Shown piece after piece: positions 15,335 through 25,263 of a DNA stretch of 64,000 nucleotides; within the stretch, counting starts at the first letter, position 1; each line of letters opens with the position of its first letter. The stretch lies in the NCBI RefSeq assembly GCF_003369835.1, contig NZ_QPMJ01000002.1, forward strand, positions 124,001 to 188,000, given 5' to 3'. The translations under genes were made by a program, and so were the position numbers. Under the pieces are notes generated by a model. The model was not told the DNA's origin. It saw only the letters and a list, made by a program, of their open reading frames with translations, and ran no database searches. The stretch comes from Halorussus rarus. Lineage in GTDB: Archaea; Halobacteriota; Halobacteria; Halobacteriales; Haladaptataceae.

Positions 15335-18205
15335 TCAGTCCCAGAACGACTTCGTCCGGGCGTACTGGCGCTCCTGTTCGAGGATGTCCCGGTAGAACTC
15401 GTCCTCGTCCTCCCGGAGCTTGGCGATGATGCGGGCCGCGTTCTGCGGACCGACTCCCCTGGCCGCCAGCGCGATCACCGCCCGCTTGCCGTGGCTCTGG
15501 ACCAGGTTGGCGGCCTTGTACGCCCGCTGGGTCATCTGCTCCTGCTCGTCGTCCTTCTCCTCGGCCCGAACCGCCTTCACCACCTCGTCGGCCCAGGGGT
15601 TGAGCGCGGCGACGCGGGTCGACCCGCACTCGGGGCACTCGGGCCGGTCGCGGACCCGCCGGACCGGCTTCTTCCGCTTCCAGTCGGCGCAGTGGAGGCA
15701 GAGCAGGATGACCTCGTCGTCGCGAATCCGGTCCTTGACGGTCTGGATGACGCTGGCGTCGGCGTTCTCGGGCGCGAGGAGTTCCCGCCCCGACGAGCGC
15801 CCGCCCGACCCGACCGGGGTCCGACCGCCCGTGGTGACGACCTCGACGTCGCCCGACCGGACGCGGGCGAGTACGCCGCTGGCGGCCTCGACCGCGAGGT
15901 CGTCGTGGAACACTTCCCGCACCGCCTCGTCGTACATCGGGGTGTCCTCCAGCGCGCCCATCAGCCGACCGATGGGCGGGCCGCTCGCGCCCCCGCCGCC
16001 CTCCCACTTGCGGAGCGCGCCGAACTTGGCGGCGACCTGCGAGAGCTTGAACTTCAGCGTGTCGGAGTGCTTGAGGCTCAGCTCGATGATGGCAGCCACG
16101 TGGTCGGGGTCGGTCTCCCGGAGCACTTGGGCGACCTCCTGGCCGTTGACCTTCGGCGGGACGTCGAGCTCGATGCGGTAGGGGTCGACCTCCAGCCCGA
16201 CCGACGACCCGGTGCGCTGGCCGACCAGCGACGAGAGCACCCGGCCCAGCGTCTCGTTGACCTTGTGGCCGAAGCAGGCGTTGAGCACGACCGTCCGGGC
16301 GGCGTGCTCGACCACGATGCGGTCGGCGGTCGGGACCGGCGCCCCGGTCTCGGCGTGGCGGTCCAGTTGCGAGAGCGCCTGGCTCGCGGTGTACTCGTCG
16401 GTCGGGTACCGGTTCGTGAACTCGCGGGCGACGCCCTCGCGGGGCGCGCCGCGCTCGAACTGGGGTCCCGCCACGGCGCGCATCTCGCCGACTTCCTGGG
16501 CCACGTCGGAGGGCACCGGAATCTCCTCGCCGACCCACGAGGGAATCTCGCCGCCGGGGTCCTCGATGGGCGAGACCTTGACCGCCTCCTCGTCGTCGTC
16601 GACCTCGGTGATGCGCCACATCTCGCCGCGCTGGACGAACACCTCGCCCGGCCGGGCGAAGTTGACGACGAACCGCTCGTCGAGCGTGCCGACCTGCGAC
16701 CCGCTGGCGATGTCCTCGACGGCGTACTTCTGCTCGTCGGGGATCATCGAGAGGTTGGCGTAGAAGTACTGCCAGGTCTGGCTCGATTTCTCCAACCGGT
16801 CGTCGTCCTCGTCGAGCCAGACGAGCCGGTTGCCCTTGAGTTCGCGGCAGACCTCCTTGAACTCCCGCTCGGAGAGGTCCCGGAACGGGTAGGCCCGGGT
16901 GACGACGTCGTAGGCCCGCATCGCCGAGAGGTCGCCGAAGTCCATCACCAGTCCCACTATCTGGTTCGCCACGGTGTCGAGGCTCCCGTCGTGGATCTCG
17001 GCGTCCTCGACGTCGCCGGCCTTGGCGCGCCGGGCGATGGCGAGGGCCTCGAGGGTGTCGTCGGGATGCTTCGTGACGATGGTGCCCCGCGAGACCGCCT
17101 CGCTCCGGTGGCCCGCCCGGCCGACTCGCTGGAGCAGGCGAGCGACCTCGCGCGGACTCGAGTACTGGACCACGTGGTCGATGCGGCCCACGTCGATGCC
17201 CAGCTCCATCGAGGAGGTGCAGAGCAGCGCGTCGAGGTTCCCGGCCTTGAACCGGTCCTCGACGTCGATGCGGGCCTCCTTCGACAGCGACCCGTGGTGG
17301 ACGCCGATGTTGGCGTCCAGTTCCTTGAATCGCGAGCCGAGCGCCTCCGCGGTCTGGCGGGTGTTCACGAAGATGAGCGTCGAGTCGTGATTCTCGACGA
17401 TGTCGAGGATGGCCCGGACGTGGCTGGCGACCGACTCGTCGGTGGCCAGTTTGCCCGCAAGGCGCTCGTCCTCCGCGGTGATCTCGGGCTCGCGGACCTC
17501 GAACTCCACCTTGCTTCCGACGTCGACCTCCACGATGGTCGGGTCGTCGCGCTCGCCCGGGTCGCCGACCAGGAACCGGCCGACCTCCCCGGGGTCGCCC
17601 ACGGTCGCCGACAGGCCGACGCGCTGGAAGTCCCCGGCCAGTTCGCGCAGCCGCTCCAGACCGATGGTCAACTGCGCCCCCCGTTTCGCGCCGGCGAGTT
17701 CGTGGACCTCGTCGACGACGACGTGGTGGACGTCTTCGAGCGCGGTCCGGAGCTTCGAGCCGGTCAGCATCGCCTGGAGGGTCTCGGGCGTCGTCACCAG
17801 TACGTCGGGCGGGTCGTTGGCCTGCTTCTGGCGCTGGTAGTCGGTGGTGTCGCCGTGGCGCACGTCGACCTGGAGATCGAGCTCCTCGCCCCACCACTCC
17901 AGCCGCTCGCGCATGTCGCGGTTGAGGGCGCGGAGCGGCGTGACGTACAGCGCCGAGATACCGAATCGGGGTCCGTTCTCGGCCTGATTCTCCGCAATCG
18001 CGTCCAGCACAGGCAGCATCGCGGTCTCGGTCTTGCCGGTCCCGGTCGGCGCGACCACCAGCGCGTCCTCGCCCCGAGTCAGCGGCGGAATCGCCCGGCG
18101 CTGGGGCTCGGTCGGCGTCGAGAACCCGCGCTCGGAGAGCGCCGCCCGCACCTGCTCGCCGAGGTGTGCGAAGGCCGCAGAACCGGCGGCCTCGTGCTCG
18201 TTCAT
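15335..18205 (-). CDS. lhr: Lhr-type superfamily 2 helicase
   Basis: 956-aa ATP-dependent nucleic acid helicase. Motif I PTGTGKT (53-59), motif II DEVH (165-168), the Lhr winged-helix/core region, HRSEAVSRGT in RecA2, and a C-terminal four-Cys zinc site (CLHC...CPEC, near 855-880) before a final helix-hairpin-like segment (ARGVGPQNAARIIAKL). Archaeal Lhr proteins act on forked DNA and RNA-DNA hybrids in repair; the C-terminal Zn and HhH part marks this subfamily. Start at 18205 chosen because the Q-motif region follows closely. Confidence 0.9.
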   Translation of the reverse strand: MNEHEAAGSAAFAHLGEQVRAALSERGFSTPTEPQRRAIPPLTRGEDALVVAPTGTGKTETAMLPVLDAIAENQAENGPRFGISALYVTPLRALNRDMRERLEWWGEELDLQVDVRHGDTTDYQRQKQANDPPDVLVTTPETLQAMLTGSKLRTALEDVHHVVVDEVHELAGAKRGAQLTIGLERLRELAGDFQRVGLSATVGDPGEVGRFLVGDPGERDDPTIVEVDVGSKVEFEVREPEITAEDERLAGKLATDESVASHVRAILDIVENHDSTLIFVNTRQTAEALGSRFKELDANIGVHHGSLSKEARIDVEDRFKAGNLDALLCTSSMELGIDVGRIDHVVQYSSPREVARLLQRVGRAGHRSEAVSRGTIVTKHPDDTLEALAIARRAKAGDVEDAEIHDGSLDTVANQIVGLVMDFGDLSAMRAYDVVTRAYPFRDLSEREFKEVCRELKGNRLVWLDEDDDRLEKSSQTWQYFYANLSMIPDEQKYAVEDIASGSQVGTLDERFVVNFARPGEVFVQRGEMWRITEVDDDEEAVKVSPIEDPGGEIPSWVGEEIPVPSDVAQEVGEMRAVAGPQFERGAPREGVAREFTNRYPTDEYTASQALSQLDRHAETGAPVPTADRIVVEHAARTVVLNACFGHKVNETLGRVLSSLVGQRTGSSVGLEVDPYRIELDVPPKVNGQEVAQVLRETDPDHVAAIIELSLKHSDTLKFKLSQVAAKFGALRKWEGGGGASGPPIGRLMGALEDTPMYDEAVREVFHDDLAVEAASGVLARVRSGDVEVVTTGGRTPVGSGGRSSGRELLAPENADASVIQTVKDRIRDDEVILLCLHCADWKRKKPVRRVRDRPECPECGSTRVAALNPWADEVVKAVRAEEKDDEQEQMTQRAYKAANLVQSHGKRAVIALAARGVGPQNAARIIAKLREDEDEFYRDILEQERQYARTKSFWD

Positions 18206-18324
18206 CGGTCGTTTTTAGCGGGTAGCGGGTCATAAGCCCGTTGCCTCCGAAATCCGATGGGTCGATTCCGGGCGGCGCTTTTTCGGGCTGAAGGCTTTTC
18301 TCCGACGGCGCCGAACCCCGTGGC

Positions 18325-18798
18325 ATGGAGACGGAAGTCCACTTTCGGGAGACCCAGACGTTCGACCAGTTCTGGCTCTGGGGCCTGCTCGCCCTGAGCG
18401 CGCTCGCCGCGCTCGCCAACCTCCTCCGCGGAAAGCGGTCGGTCCGCGGGACGGTCGGCCGACTCGCGACGCTCGGGGGCGTCGCCCTGCTGTTCCGGGT
18501 CGCCGCCCTCCGGACCGAGGTGCGCGACGACGGGGTGTACGTCCAGTTCGCGCCGTTCCACCGGTCGTCGAAGCGGGTCCCGTTCTCGGAGCTCGCGGAC
18601 GTCCAGGCCGCCGGCTACAGCCCCCTGCGCTACGGCGGGTGGGGTATCCGATGGAGCCCCAGCGGGGTCGCCTACACCGTCAGCGGGAAGACCGGCGTCC
18701 GGTTGAAGCGCGCCGGCGGGAAGTCCACGTTCGTGGGGTCGGACCGGCCGGACAAACTCGTCGCGGCGGTCCAGAAAGCGAGCGAACGGGAGGTGTAG
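18325..18798 (+). CDS. Conserved membrane protein with PH-like C-terminal domain
   Basis: 157 aa. METEVHFRETQTFDQFWLWG is followed by a hydrophobic helix (about 17-32) and a second near 45-60. The C-terminal part RTEVRDDGVYVQF..., WGIRWSPSGVAYTVSGKTGV then SDRPDKLVAAV is like small bacterial-PH-domain membrane proteins (DUF6141-like). Unknown function. Divergent from the helicase with a 119-bp shared promoter region. Confidence 0.7.
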   Translation: METEVHFRETQTFDQFWLWGLLALSALAALANLLRGKRSVRGTVGRLATLGGVALLFRVAALRTEVRDDGVYVQFAPFHRSSKRVPFSELADVQAAGYSPLRYGGWGIRWSPSGVAYTVSGKTGVRLKRAGGKSTFVGSDRPDKLVAAVQKASEREV

Positions 18799-18988
18799 CC
18801 GACCCCCAAGCACAAATCCGCGGGCGTCGAAACAGTAAGTGAAGAGTAAAGTTAATTCTTATCACAAGAATTTTCCGGGAGCGCCGGCTATCCTCGGTGG
18901 CCGTAGGCGTTCGACAGCGACGGCACCGACCCGACCGCAACGGGTGCCGTCGCCGCATCGGCCCACGACCGCATCCACCGACCGAACC

Positions 18989-19696
18989 ATGCCAGACACG
19001 ACGTACGACGGCACCATCGACTGGAACCGGTACTGGACCAAGAGCGACGACGCGGCCGGCGACGACGCGAACGGCAGCGCCGAGTACGTCGCCGACGCGC
19101 TCTTCGAGTTCATCGGGGAGACCGAGGTCCCCGACTCGCACGCCGACGTCGGCTGCGGCGGCGGGGCGCTGGCGTTCGACGTCGCGGCGCGCCACCCCGA
19201 GACGACCGTGGTCGGCTACGACGCGGCCGAATCGGTCCTCGACGCGAACCGGGAGCGAGCCCGAGAAGTGGGCCGCGAGAACGTCGCCTTCGAGCGGACG
19301 GTGCTGCCCGAGTTCGACCCGGGCCGGCAGTTCGACCTGGTCACCTGCTTCTACACGCTCTGCTACGTCGCCGACACCGAACGCGCGCTCCGGAACCTCT
19401 ACGAGGCGGTCGCGCCCGGCGGCTCCCTGGTCCTGACCTACCACAACAGATACGCCAGGACCATCTTCGAGGGCATCGCCGAGGCGCCCGGCGAGCACCT
19501 CGACGAGTCGTCGGCCTGGAGCCCGGAGCGCTTCGCCGACCGGTTCGAACTGGTCATCGAGGGCGAGAGCCTGCTTTCCTACGACCGCATCCGCGACGCA
19601 CTGGGCGCCTGGCCCCGGAGCATCTGGGCGGTCGCCGAGGAGAGCGACCGCTACCCGGCGTGGCGACAGAACCCCCTCGTGTACGTCCCGAAGTGA
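18989..19696 (+). CDS. Class I SAM-dependent methyltransferase
   Basis: 235 aa from the ATG at 18989. SAM-binding motif I is HADVGCGGGALAFDVA, acidic motif II VVGYDAAESVLDANR and motif IV FDLVTCFYTLCYV, characteristic of the methyltransferase-11/25 group. Substrate unknown. An AT-rich segment (around 18839-18870) about 120 bp upstream may hold the promoter. Converges with the phosphoesterase gene, 4 bp between stops. Confidence 0.85.
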   Translation: MPDTTYDGTIDWNRYWTKSDDAAGDDANGSAEYVADALFEFIGETEVPDSHADVGCGGGALAFDVAARHPETTVVGYDAAESVLDANRERAREVGRENVAFERTVLPEFDPGRQFDLVTCFYTLCYVADTERALRNLYEAVAPGGSLVLTYHNRYARTIFEGIAEAPGEHLDESSAWSPERFADRFELVIEGESLLSYDRIRDALGAWPRSIWAVAEESDRYPAWRQNPLVYVPK

Positions 19697-19700
19697 ACGC

Positions 19701-20444
19701 TCAGACCGCGGCGTAGTCGCCGAGCCGGGTCCCGTCGAGCAGGTACGCCTCGCCGTCGGACAGCCCCGCCGGCAGGAACGGCGCCAGGAACTCCTGGCCC
19801 TCGACGTTGACCCACGTCGCGCCGACGAGTTCGTTGAACGCCGGGAACACCACGAGTTCGGCGCCCGCCCGGACGCCGCCCTCGCGGTCGGCGAACGCCT
19901 CACCGGCCAGCGGCCCGCGGAGCCAGACCCGCTCCACGCGACTTCCCCCCACTTCGTCCTCCAGCCGGACCGCGGGATGCTCGTGGCCGACGCAGACCAC
20001 CTCGCTCGCGAGTACTTCCCGCGCGGGCCAGGTGTGGCCGTGGGCGAACCCCACGTCGCCGAGTCGGACCCCCGCGCCGTCGGTCACGTCGAGGTCGGCC
20101 CACGACTCGATGGCGCCGTCGTGGTTGCCCTTGACCAGCGTGGCGGCCACGCCCAGTTCGTCGAGGCGTTCGAGCAGCACCTCGATCTCGCCGCGCTCGG
20201 CCCCGCTGGGGTCGCCGATGGCGTGCATCAGGTCGCCCAGGAACACGACGCGGTCGGGGTCGGTCCGAGTGACCAGCGAGAGCAGGCGCTCGCGTCGTTG
20301 TTCCGCGCGGCTGTCGAGCGAGACGCCCTCGGCGCGAAGTGCTTGCTCGACGCCGGCGTGGAAGTCGGCGACGACCAGCGCTCGCTCCGAGCCGAGGTCG
20401 GCGACCGCGGCCGGTTCGCCCGGGACCGGCTCGACCGGGCTCAT
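19701..20444 (-). CDS. rpe: Calcineurin-like phosphoesterase of the RPA operon
   Basis: 247-aa metallophosphoesterase with all motifs: DFHAG, GDLMHA, GNHDG, GHTWP and GHEHP (metal ligands). The start overlaps the stop of the preceding gene by one base (TGATG), so it is the third gene of the rpa1-rpap1-rpe operon known from Haloferax. Predicted to act on nucleic acid or nucleotides in DNA repair; substrate not established. Confidence 0.85.
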   Translation of the reverse strand: MSPVEPVPGEPAAVADLGSERALVVADFHAGVEQALRAEGVSLDSRAEQRRERLLSLVTRTDPDRVVFLGDLMHAIGDPSGAERGEIEVLLERLDELGVAATLVKGNHDGAIESWADLDVTDGAGVRLGDVGFAHGHTWPAREVLASEVVCVGHEHPAVRLEDEVGGSRVERVWLRGPLAGEAFADREGGVRAGAELVVFPAFNELVGATWVNVEGQEFLAPFLPAGLSDGEAYLLDGTRLGDYAAV

Positions 20445-22321
20445 CAGATGGGCTTGAGCGTGTCCTCGCCCGACTCGTAGCACCGACCGGCCATCAGCGC
20501 GGCCTCCAGGGCGTCCTCCACGTCGGCGGGGGTCACGTCGTAGGACTGGACCACCGACGCCATCAGCGTCTCGCGCTCGACGCCGTCGCCCTCGTTGAGC
20601 TCGCGCATCTCGTCCATCACGGTGTCCTCGAGGTTCTCGGGCGTCTCCTGCTCGTCGGCGTCGCCGGTCTCCTCGTCGGCTGCCGCGACCTCGTCCTCGC
20701 CGACGGACGCGCCGGGCGCCTCGGCCGCCGCGGTCGACCCGCCGGCGGGTGCCTCGTCGGCGTCGTTGACGACATCCTCGGTGCCGCCCGACGCCGACTC
20801 CACGTCCTGGAGCTCGTCGGTGTCGACCTCCTCGGCGGTCGGCTCTGCGGGTTCGCCGGCGTTCGGGTCGACGTCGGCCAGTTCGGCCTCGCGCTCGGGC
20901 GTCCCCTCGGCGGGGCCCTCCTCGGGGTCGGGGCTGGGCGCGTCCATCTCGGACTCGCCGGGGCTCTCGACCTCCGAACCCGAGGAGAACTCCAGGCCGT
21001 ACTCCTCCTCGACCTGCTCGCGCTCCTCGTCGTCGAACTCGTACATCTCGTCGCCCGCGCCGGCGGTGCCGATGTCGGGCCCCTCGTCCTCGTCGCCCTC
21101 GGGCGCGAACTCCTCGTCGGTCGAGGTCTCCTGCTCGGCCTCGACGGTCGGCGGTTCGTCGTCGCCGACCTCGTCCTGGAGGTCGGCGGCGTCTTCTGCG
21201 TCTTCGACCTCGAGAGCGTCCTCCGATTCGGCGGCCTCGTCGGCTTCGACGTCTGTCGCCTCGGCCTCGACGTCCGGAGTTTCAGTCTCGGCCTCAGCTT
21301 CCGCGGGTTCGGTCTCGTCCTCGGACTTGTCCATAGTGCTAGTCGGTGCCTCGCCGAGGTCGTCACTTGTGGCCGCGCCGTCGTCGGTCCCCGCGTCGAC
21401 CACCGTCTCGGCGTCGGCCTCGACGTCGGTCGTTGACTCTGCGGTGGTCGCCTCGACCTCGGTGCCGGCCTCTGCTCCGCGGGCCGCTTCGGCCTCGGCG
21501 CTCTCGCCGCCAGTGGTCGCCTCGGCCTCCAGGTCGGCGAGTCCGTCCGCCTCGGCGTCGGTCAGCGCGTAGTCGAGCGCGACGTCGACCTCGTCGCCGC
21601 CCTCGCCGGGAGCGAGTTCGAGCGGGCCCACGTCGTCGGCGTCGAGTTCGCCCGCCACGACCCGGGCCGCGTCGACCGCGAGGTCCCAGACCCCGGCGAG
21701 GTACGCCTTCGTGGTGCCGTAGTGGTCGACCGCGAGCGGGATGCCTGCCGCCAGGCCGGCGTCCGCGCCGCCGGCTTCGAGCGCCGCGCGCAGGTCGTCG
21801 CCGCGCTCGCCGGAGTCGACGGCGTCGGCGAACGCCGAGACCCGCGCGAGGGTCTGCTCGGCGGTCTGGACCGTCCAGCGGTCCCGGGTCTCGGCGTCCA
21901 CGCGGTTGATGGACTCGGGGCGAATCGAGGTGAACACCCGGTCGGAGTCCTCGGGCTGGAAGGTCCTGGCCTTGCCCGTCACCGCGACGAACGCCGGCGG
22001 GTCGGCGTTCTCCAGGAACGCCATCTCGTCGGGCTGATACTGGCCGGCGTAGAGGACGAACGCGCCGGTTGGGTCGACGACCCGGCCACGGAGCACGTCG
22101 TCGCTGACCTGCTCGATCTCGGTCAGGACGCCGACCACGAACAGCCGGTTGACCCGGGCGCCGGTCGGGGTGACCACGTAGTTCGGGGCGCGCTCCTCGT
22201 CGCTCTCGGAGTAGTCGAAGTCGGCGTCGTCGTACTCGGCGGCGAACACGCGCCACGCCACCTCGCGGCGGCCCGCGCCGCCCTGACTGTCGGAATCGGA
22301 GTCGTCGTCGCTGGAGCTCAT
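20444..22321 (-). CDS. rpap1: RPA-associated protein (Rpap, COG3390) with long acidic insert
   Basis: 625 aa. The N-terminal OB-fold-like region (about 1-150: VAWRVFAAEYDDADFDYSES, NRLFVVGVLTEIEQ, VVDPTGAFVLYAGQYQP) binds with or beside RPA. Residues ~255-540 are a low-complexity Glu/Asp/Ala/Thr/Val tract. The last ~70 residues (ENLEDTVMDEMRELNEGDGV, then VTPADVEDALEAALMAGRCY) form a winged-helix-like end. ATGA overlap with rpa1 upstream. Function: partner of RPA in single-strand DNA handling. The acidic insert probably evolves fast. Confidence 0.9.
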   Translation of the reverse strand: MSSSDDDSDSDSQGGAGRREVAWRVFAAEYDDADFDYSESDEERAPNYVVTPTGARVNRLFVVGVLTEIEQVSDDVLRGRVVDPTGAFVLYAGQYQPDEMAFLENADPPAFVAVTGKARTFQPEDSDRVFTSIRPESINRVDAETRDRWTVQTAEQTLARVSAFADAVDSGERGDDLRAALEAGGADAGLAAGIPLAVDHYGTTKAYLAGVWDLAVDAARVVAGELDADDVGPLELAPGEGGDEVDVALDYALTDAEADGLADLEAEATTGGESAEAEAARGAEAGTEVEATTAESTTDVEADAETVVDAGTDDGAATSDDLGEAPTSTMDKSEDETEPAEAEAETETPDVEAEATDVEADEAAESEDALEVEDAEDAADLQDEVGDDEPPTVEAEQETSTDEEFAPEGDEDEGPDIGTAGAGDEMYEFDDEEREQVEEEYGLEFSSGSEVESPGESEMDAPSPDPEEGPAEGTPEREAELADVDPNAGEPAEPTAEEVDTDELQDVESASGGTEDVVNDADEAPAGGSTAAAEAPGASVGEDEVAAADEETGDADEQETPENLEDTVMDEMRELNEGDGVERETLMASVVQSYDVTPADVEDALEAALMAGRCYESGEDTLKPI

Positions 22322-23589
22322 TCTGCCACCTCCGAGAGCAGGGTCGACGCGCGGTCGGCGGGCGAGTCGGCCGACCGGGCGAACTCGGTGACCTCGAGGT
22401 TCGCGCCGTAGTCGTCGACCGAGAGGTTGCCCCGGACCCGGTACTCGTGGCCGACGATGCGCTCGCGGATGGCGTCGGCGACGACCTCCTTGTCCATCGC
22501 GTCGCGGGCCTGGGCCTTGGCGTCCTCGACGTCGCCGCCGTACACCTCGGCGGTGCGCTCGTCGTCGAGTACCGCGGTCACGGTGCCGGTGCCGTCGTCG
22601 ATGATCGCCTTCACGCGCAGGTCGTCCTGGCCGTCGACGTCGCCGTGGCTCCGGCACTGTCCGTTCTGGATGACCCGGCCGCACTCGGGGCAGCGCTCGA
22701 TGAGGCCCGACCCGTCGCGGACCGCCACGACGTTCCCCACGACCTCCACGTCGTAGGCGCCGCCGGTGTCGACCGCGTCCCGGACCGTCATCCGGGTGCC
22801 GGTGTCGCTCACGTCGAGGTCGCGGTCGAGCGCCGAGACCGCGGTGAACTCGGAGAGGTTGACCGACGGGACGCCCCGGAACTCCCGGACGTACACGTCC
22901 TCGACTCGGAGCGTCGCGCCCTCCGTTATCTCGGGGCGGTCCTCCCAGTCGGTGAACGGGAGCCGGGCCGACTCGTCGGCCAGCACGCCGCTCAGGATTT
23001 CGGTCTCGCCGTCGCGGCCGTCGATTGTCTTCTCCTCGACCTCGACCACCTCGACCTCGAGGTTGATGCCGCGGTCGCCCGGTTCGAGGTCCGCGAGGTC
23101 GGCGTCGCCGCCGACGGGGTAGGGCACCTCCATCGGGTCTTCGAAGGCGACGTTGGTGCTCTCGCCCAGGTTGAGTTCGGGCTCGCCCTCCCACTCGCGG
23201 ACGCCGGCGTTGCCCGCGGTGATGGTGTCGCCGGCCGAGAGGTCGAAGTCCTCCCACGCGGTGTAGGATATCTTGTCCGTCTCGTCGGCGATCTCGCCCT
23301 CGTGAATCACCTGCTCGTTGCCCTGGTAGCGGATCGAGCGCTTGCCGACGGTCAGCACCGTGCCCGTGACCGTGACGCTGCTGTCCTCGGTCGTCACGTC
23401 GGCGACGTCGACCCGCGAGGGTTCGCCGGAACTCCCGCCGCCGCCGTCGCCGTACTTCCGGCGGAGGCTCTGCTTGGCCTCGTCGACCGGAACGCTGTAC
23501 TCCACCAGGTTCTCGAGGTCCGCCTTGACCTCCTCCTTGTCGACGCCGAGGTCGGAGGCGAGGTCCTCGGCATGGTCGTCCAGACTCAT
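22318..23589 (-). CDS. rpa1: Replication factor A, large-subunit type (three OB folds plus zinc finger)
   Basis: 423 aa from the ATG at 23589 (a GTG three codons earlier is possible). Single-stranded DNA-binding protein with an N-terminal helical region, OB folds near 60-145, 165-250 and 265-400, and a C3H zinc site at about C300, C303, C312, H315 (CPECGRVIQNGQCRSH) inside the third OB fold. First gene of the rpa operon. Acts in replication and repair. Confidence 0.93.
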   Translation of the reverse strand: MSLDDHAEDLASDLGVDKEEVKADLENLVEYSVPVDEAKQSLRRKYGDGGGGSSGEPSRVDVADVTTEDSSVTVTGTVLTVGKRSIRYQGNEQVIHEGEIADETDKISYTAWEDFDLSAGDTITAGNAGVREWEGEPELNLGESTNVAFEDPMEVPYPVGGDADLADLEPGDRGINLEVEVVEVEEKTIDGRDGETEILSGVLADESARLPFTDWEDRPEITEGATLRVEDVYVREFRGVPSVNLSEFTAVSALDRDLDVSDTGTRMTVRDAVDTGGAYDVEVVGNVVAVRDGSGLIERCPECGRVIQNGQCRSHGDVDGQDDLRVKAIIDDGTGTVTAVLDDERTAEVYGGDVEDAKAQARDAMDKEVVADAIRERIVGHEYRVRGNLSVDDYGANLEVTEFARSADSPADRASTLLSEVAE

Positions 23590-23710
23590 CACCCGCACTT
23601 TGCCCGGACGGATTAAAAGTGTTCGTTACGGGAGTCGAACGGGGAGTCGGCCGAGGATACCAAGGCAGGAGACCAACAGTGTGAAAGGCGAAAGACTAGG
23701 GGATTCGGTT

Positions 23711-23742
23711 TTCGAAAGCGCGCGGCCCTTTCAGTCCCACCC
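23711..23742. repeat. Dispersed intergenic repeat, copy 1 (pairs with 50442-50481)
   Basis: TTCGAAAGC, a short GC-rich middle, then GGCCCTTTCAGTCCCACCC. The other strand reads GGGTGGGACTGAAAGGGCC and ends in the TTTCGAA motif. The same order of elements occurs at 50442-50481. It lies between the rpa1 promoter and the arylsulfotransferase 3' end, outside any gene. Confidence 0.65.
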
Positions 23743-23815
23743 TAGCGGCCGGTCGGGCGGCGCTACTGTCGAGAAGTCGGCCGGAGTGAATTACGAGTAG
23801 AGTAGAATCTGCGAG

Positions 23816-25192
23816 TCACCGCAACCGGACCGGCCACCGGAACGACACCGACAGCGAGGAGTTGCGGTACTCGACGACGGCCCACGCCAGCAGCGTCACG
23901 ACCAGCAGTACCGCGACCACCGCGTCCCACAGCCCCATCCAGACCGGGAGGACGAACGCGATGCTGTTGAGGACCTTCCGGGGCGTGAACCCGGCGACCG
24001 AAGTCTCGATTCGCGCGCCGTCCTCGACCGCGCCCCGCGACCGGAGGTCGGCCGCCCGGGCGCTCGGCCCGCCGGCGCTCTCGTCGCCCGTGCCGAGCCG
24101 TTCGAGTTCGTACGGGGCGTAGAAGGAGGCGTTCCAGACGACGTCGCCCTCTCGGTCGACCTCCAGCACGCGGTGGGCGTTGGTGTCGGCGATGAGCGTG
24201 TGGCCGTTCGGCAGGCGGTCGGCGTCCCGCGGCCACTTCATCCGGTCGTCCGACCAGACCCAGGTCCGGTTCCACTCGCCGTCGGCCGACGCGGCCGACG
24301 AGGCTCGCGAACCGTTCGTTCGCTCACCCCCGTCTTCGCGCTGGTACTCGATCACGCGGTCGTTGAGCGAGTCGGCGACCACGACCGCCGGCCCGCCCAT
24401 CGACTCGTTGATGTAGTCGGGGTTGTGCTGCTCGTAGAGGACGCTGTGGGCGCCGTCGGCCCCGAGCGTCCAGTCCTCCTGCACCCCGGTCCGGCGGTCG
24501 ATGAACACCACCGAGTCCTGGTTCCGGAGGCTGGTCATGATGCGGCCGTCGTCGAGTCTTTCGACGTCGTTGAGGTGGGCCCAGTCGGCCGGGTAGGCGC
24601 CGCCGCCGGAGATGGGGTAGGCCTGCTTCGTCGACCACTCCCAGGTCGTCATCCCGGTCGTGGTGTTGACGACGTACACCTCGTCGGTGTTGATGGCCCC
24701 GACCAGCAGACGGTGCTCACCGAGGCGGTCGACGTCGTGCCAGTTCGCCCCGCGGTCGGCCGGGATGATGCGCGAGTAGATGCGCTCGACCTGGCCCGTC
24801 GTGAGGTTGACGCGCTCGACCGCCGAGACGGTGCACTTCGCGTTGCAGTCGTCGCCCGCGTAGTTGCGCTCGGCGACGTACTCGACGGTCATCCGGGTCC
24901 CCTTTACGGGGTCGACGTCGAAGTAGCCGTGGAACGTGTCGTTGTGGTACAGGACCCTGCCGCTCGGCCCGAACGCGACCAGTGCCGCCGACTCGCCCTT
25001 CATGCCGTGGCCCGCGACCACGGTGACGTTCTCGCGGGGCGGGACGACAGGAACGCGCTCGTCGACCGGGAGCTGGGCCTGTCGCTCGTAGCTCGCCACC
25101 GCGGCGCCCGCGGGCGAGGAGGCGTAGCTGTAGCCGAGCGTCCCGGCGCAGAGGACCGCGACCAGGGCGAACGCGACGCGATACCGACGCAC
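23816..25192 (-). CDS. Arylsulfotransferase (ASST)-like membrane-anchored beta-propeller protein
   Basis: 458 aa with an N-terminal signal/anchor helix (YRVAFALVAVLCAGTLGYSY), a beta-propeller of the ASST family (repeats such as WHDVDRLGEHRLLVGAINTD, WAHLNDVERLDDGRIMTSLR, PRDADRLPNGHTLIADTNAH), and a C-terminal hydrophobic helix near 415-437. The propeller should face outside the cell. Whether it has sulfotransferase activity is unknown; many archaeal members are only fold homologues. A Cys pair (DDCNAKC) may form a disulfide. Confidence 0.8.
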   Translation of the reverse strand: MRRYRVAFALVAVLCAGTLGYSYASSPAGAAVASYERQAQLPVDERVPVVPPRENVTVVAGHGMKGESAALVAFGPSGRVLYHNDTFHGYFDVDPVKGTRMTVEYVAERNYAGDDCNAKCTVSAVERVNLTTGQVERIYSRIIPADRGANWHDVDRLGEHRLLVGAINTDEVYVVNTTTGMTTWEWSTKQAYPISGGGAYPADWAHLNDVERLDDGRIMTSLRNQDSVVFIDRRTGVQEDWTLGADGAHSVLYEQHNPDYINESMGGPAVVVADSLNDRVIEYQREDGGERTNGSRASSAASADGEWNRTWVWSDDRMKWPRDADRLPNGHTLIADTNAHRVLEVDREGDVVWNASFYAPYELERLGTGDESAGGPSARAADLRSRGAVEDGARIETSVAGFTPRKVLNSIAFVLPVWMGLWDAVVAVLLVVTLLAWAVVEYRNSSLSVSFRWPVRLR

Positions 25193-25263
25193 GTCTGAAC
25201 GTACGCTCTCGGAGACATAAATCGACCGAAAGCGGTATTCCGCGGCGCCGACAACTCGCGGCT

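Noticed and set aside
15074-18419. Over 1000-codon frames overlapping the Lhr helicase in other frames and on the opposite strand
   Set aside because: Low-complexity Arg/Gly/Ala or Leu/Val content, no conserved domains. All Lhr motifs are in the 15335-18205 frame.
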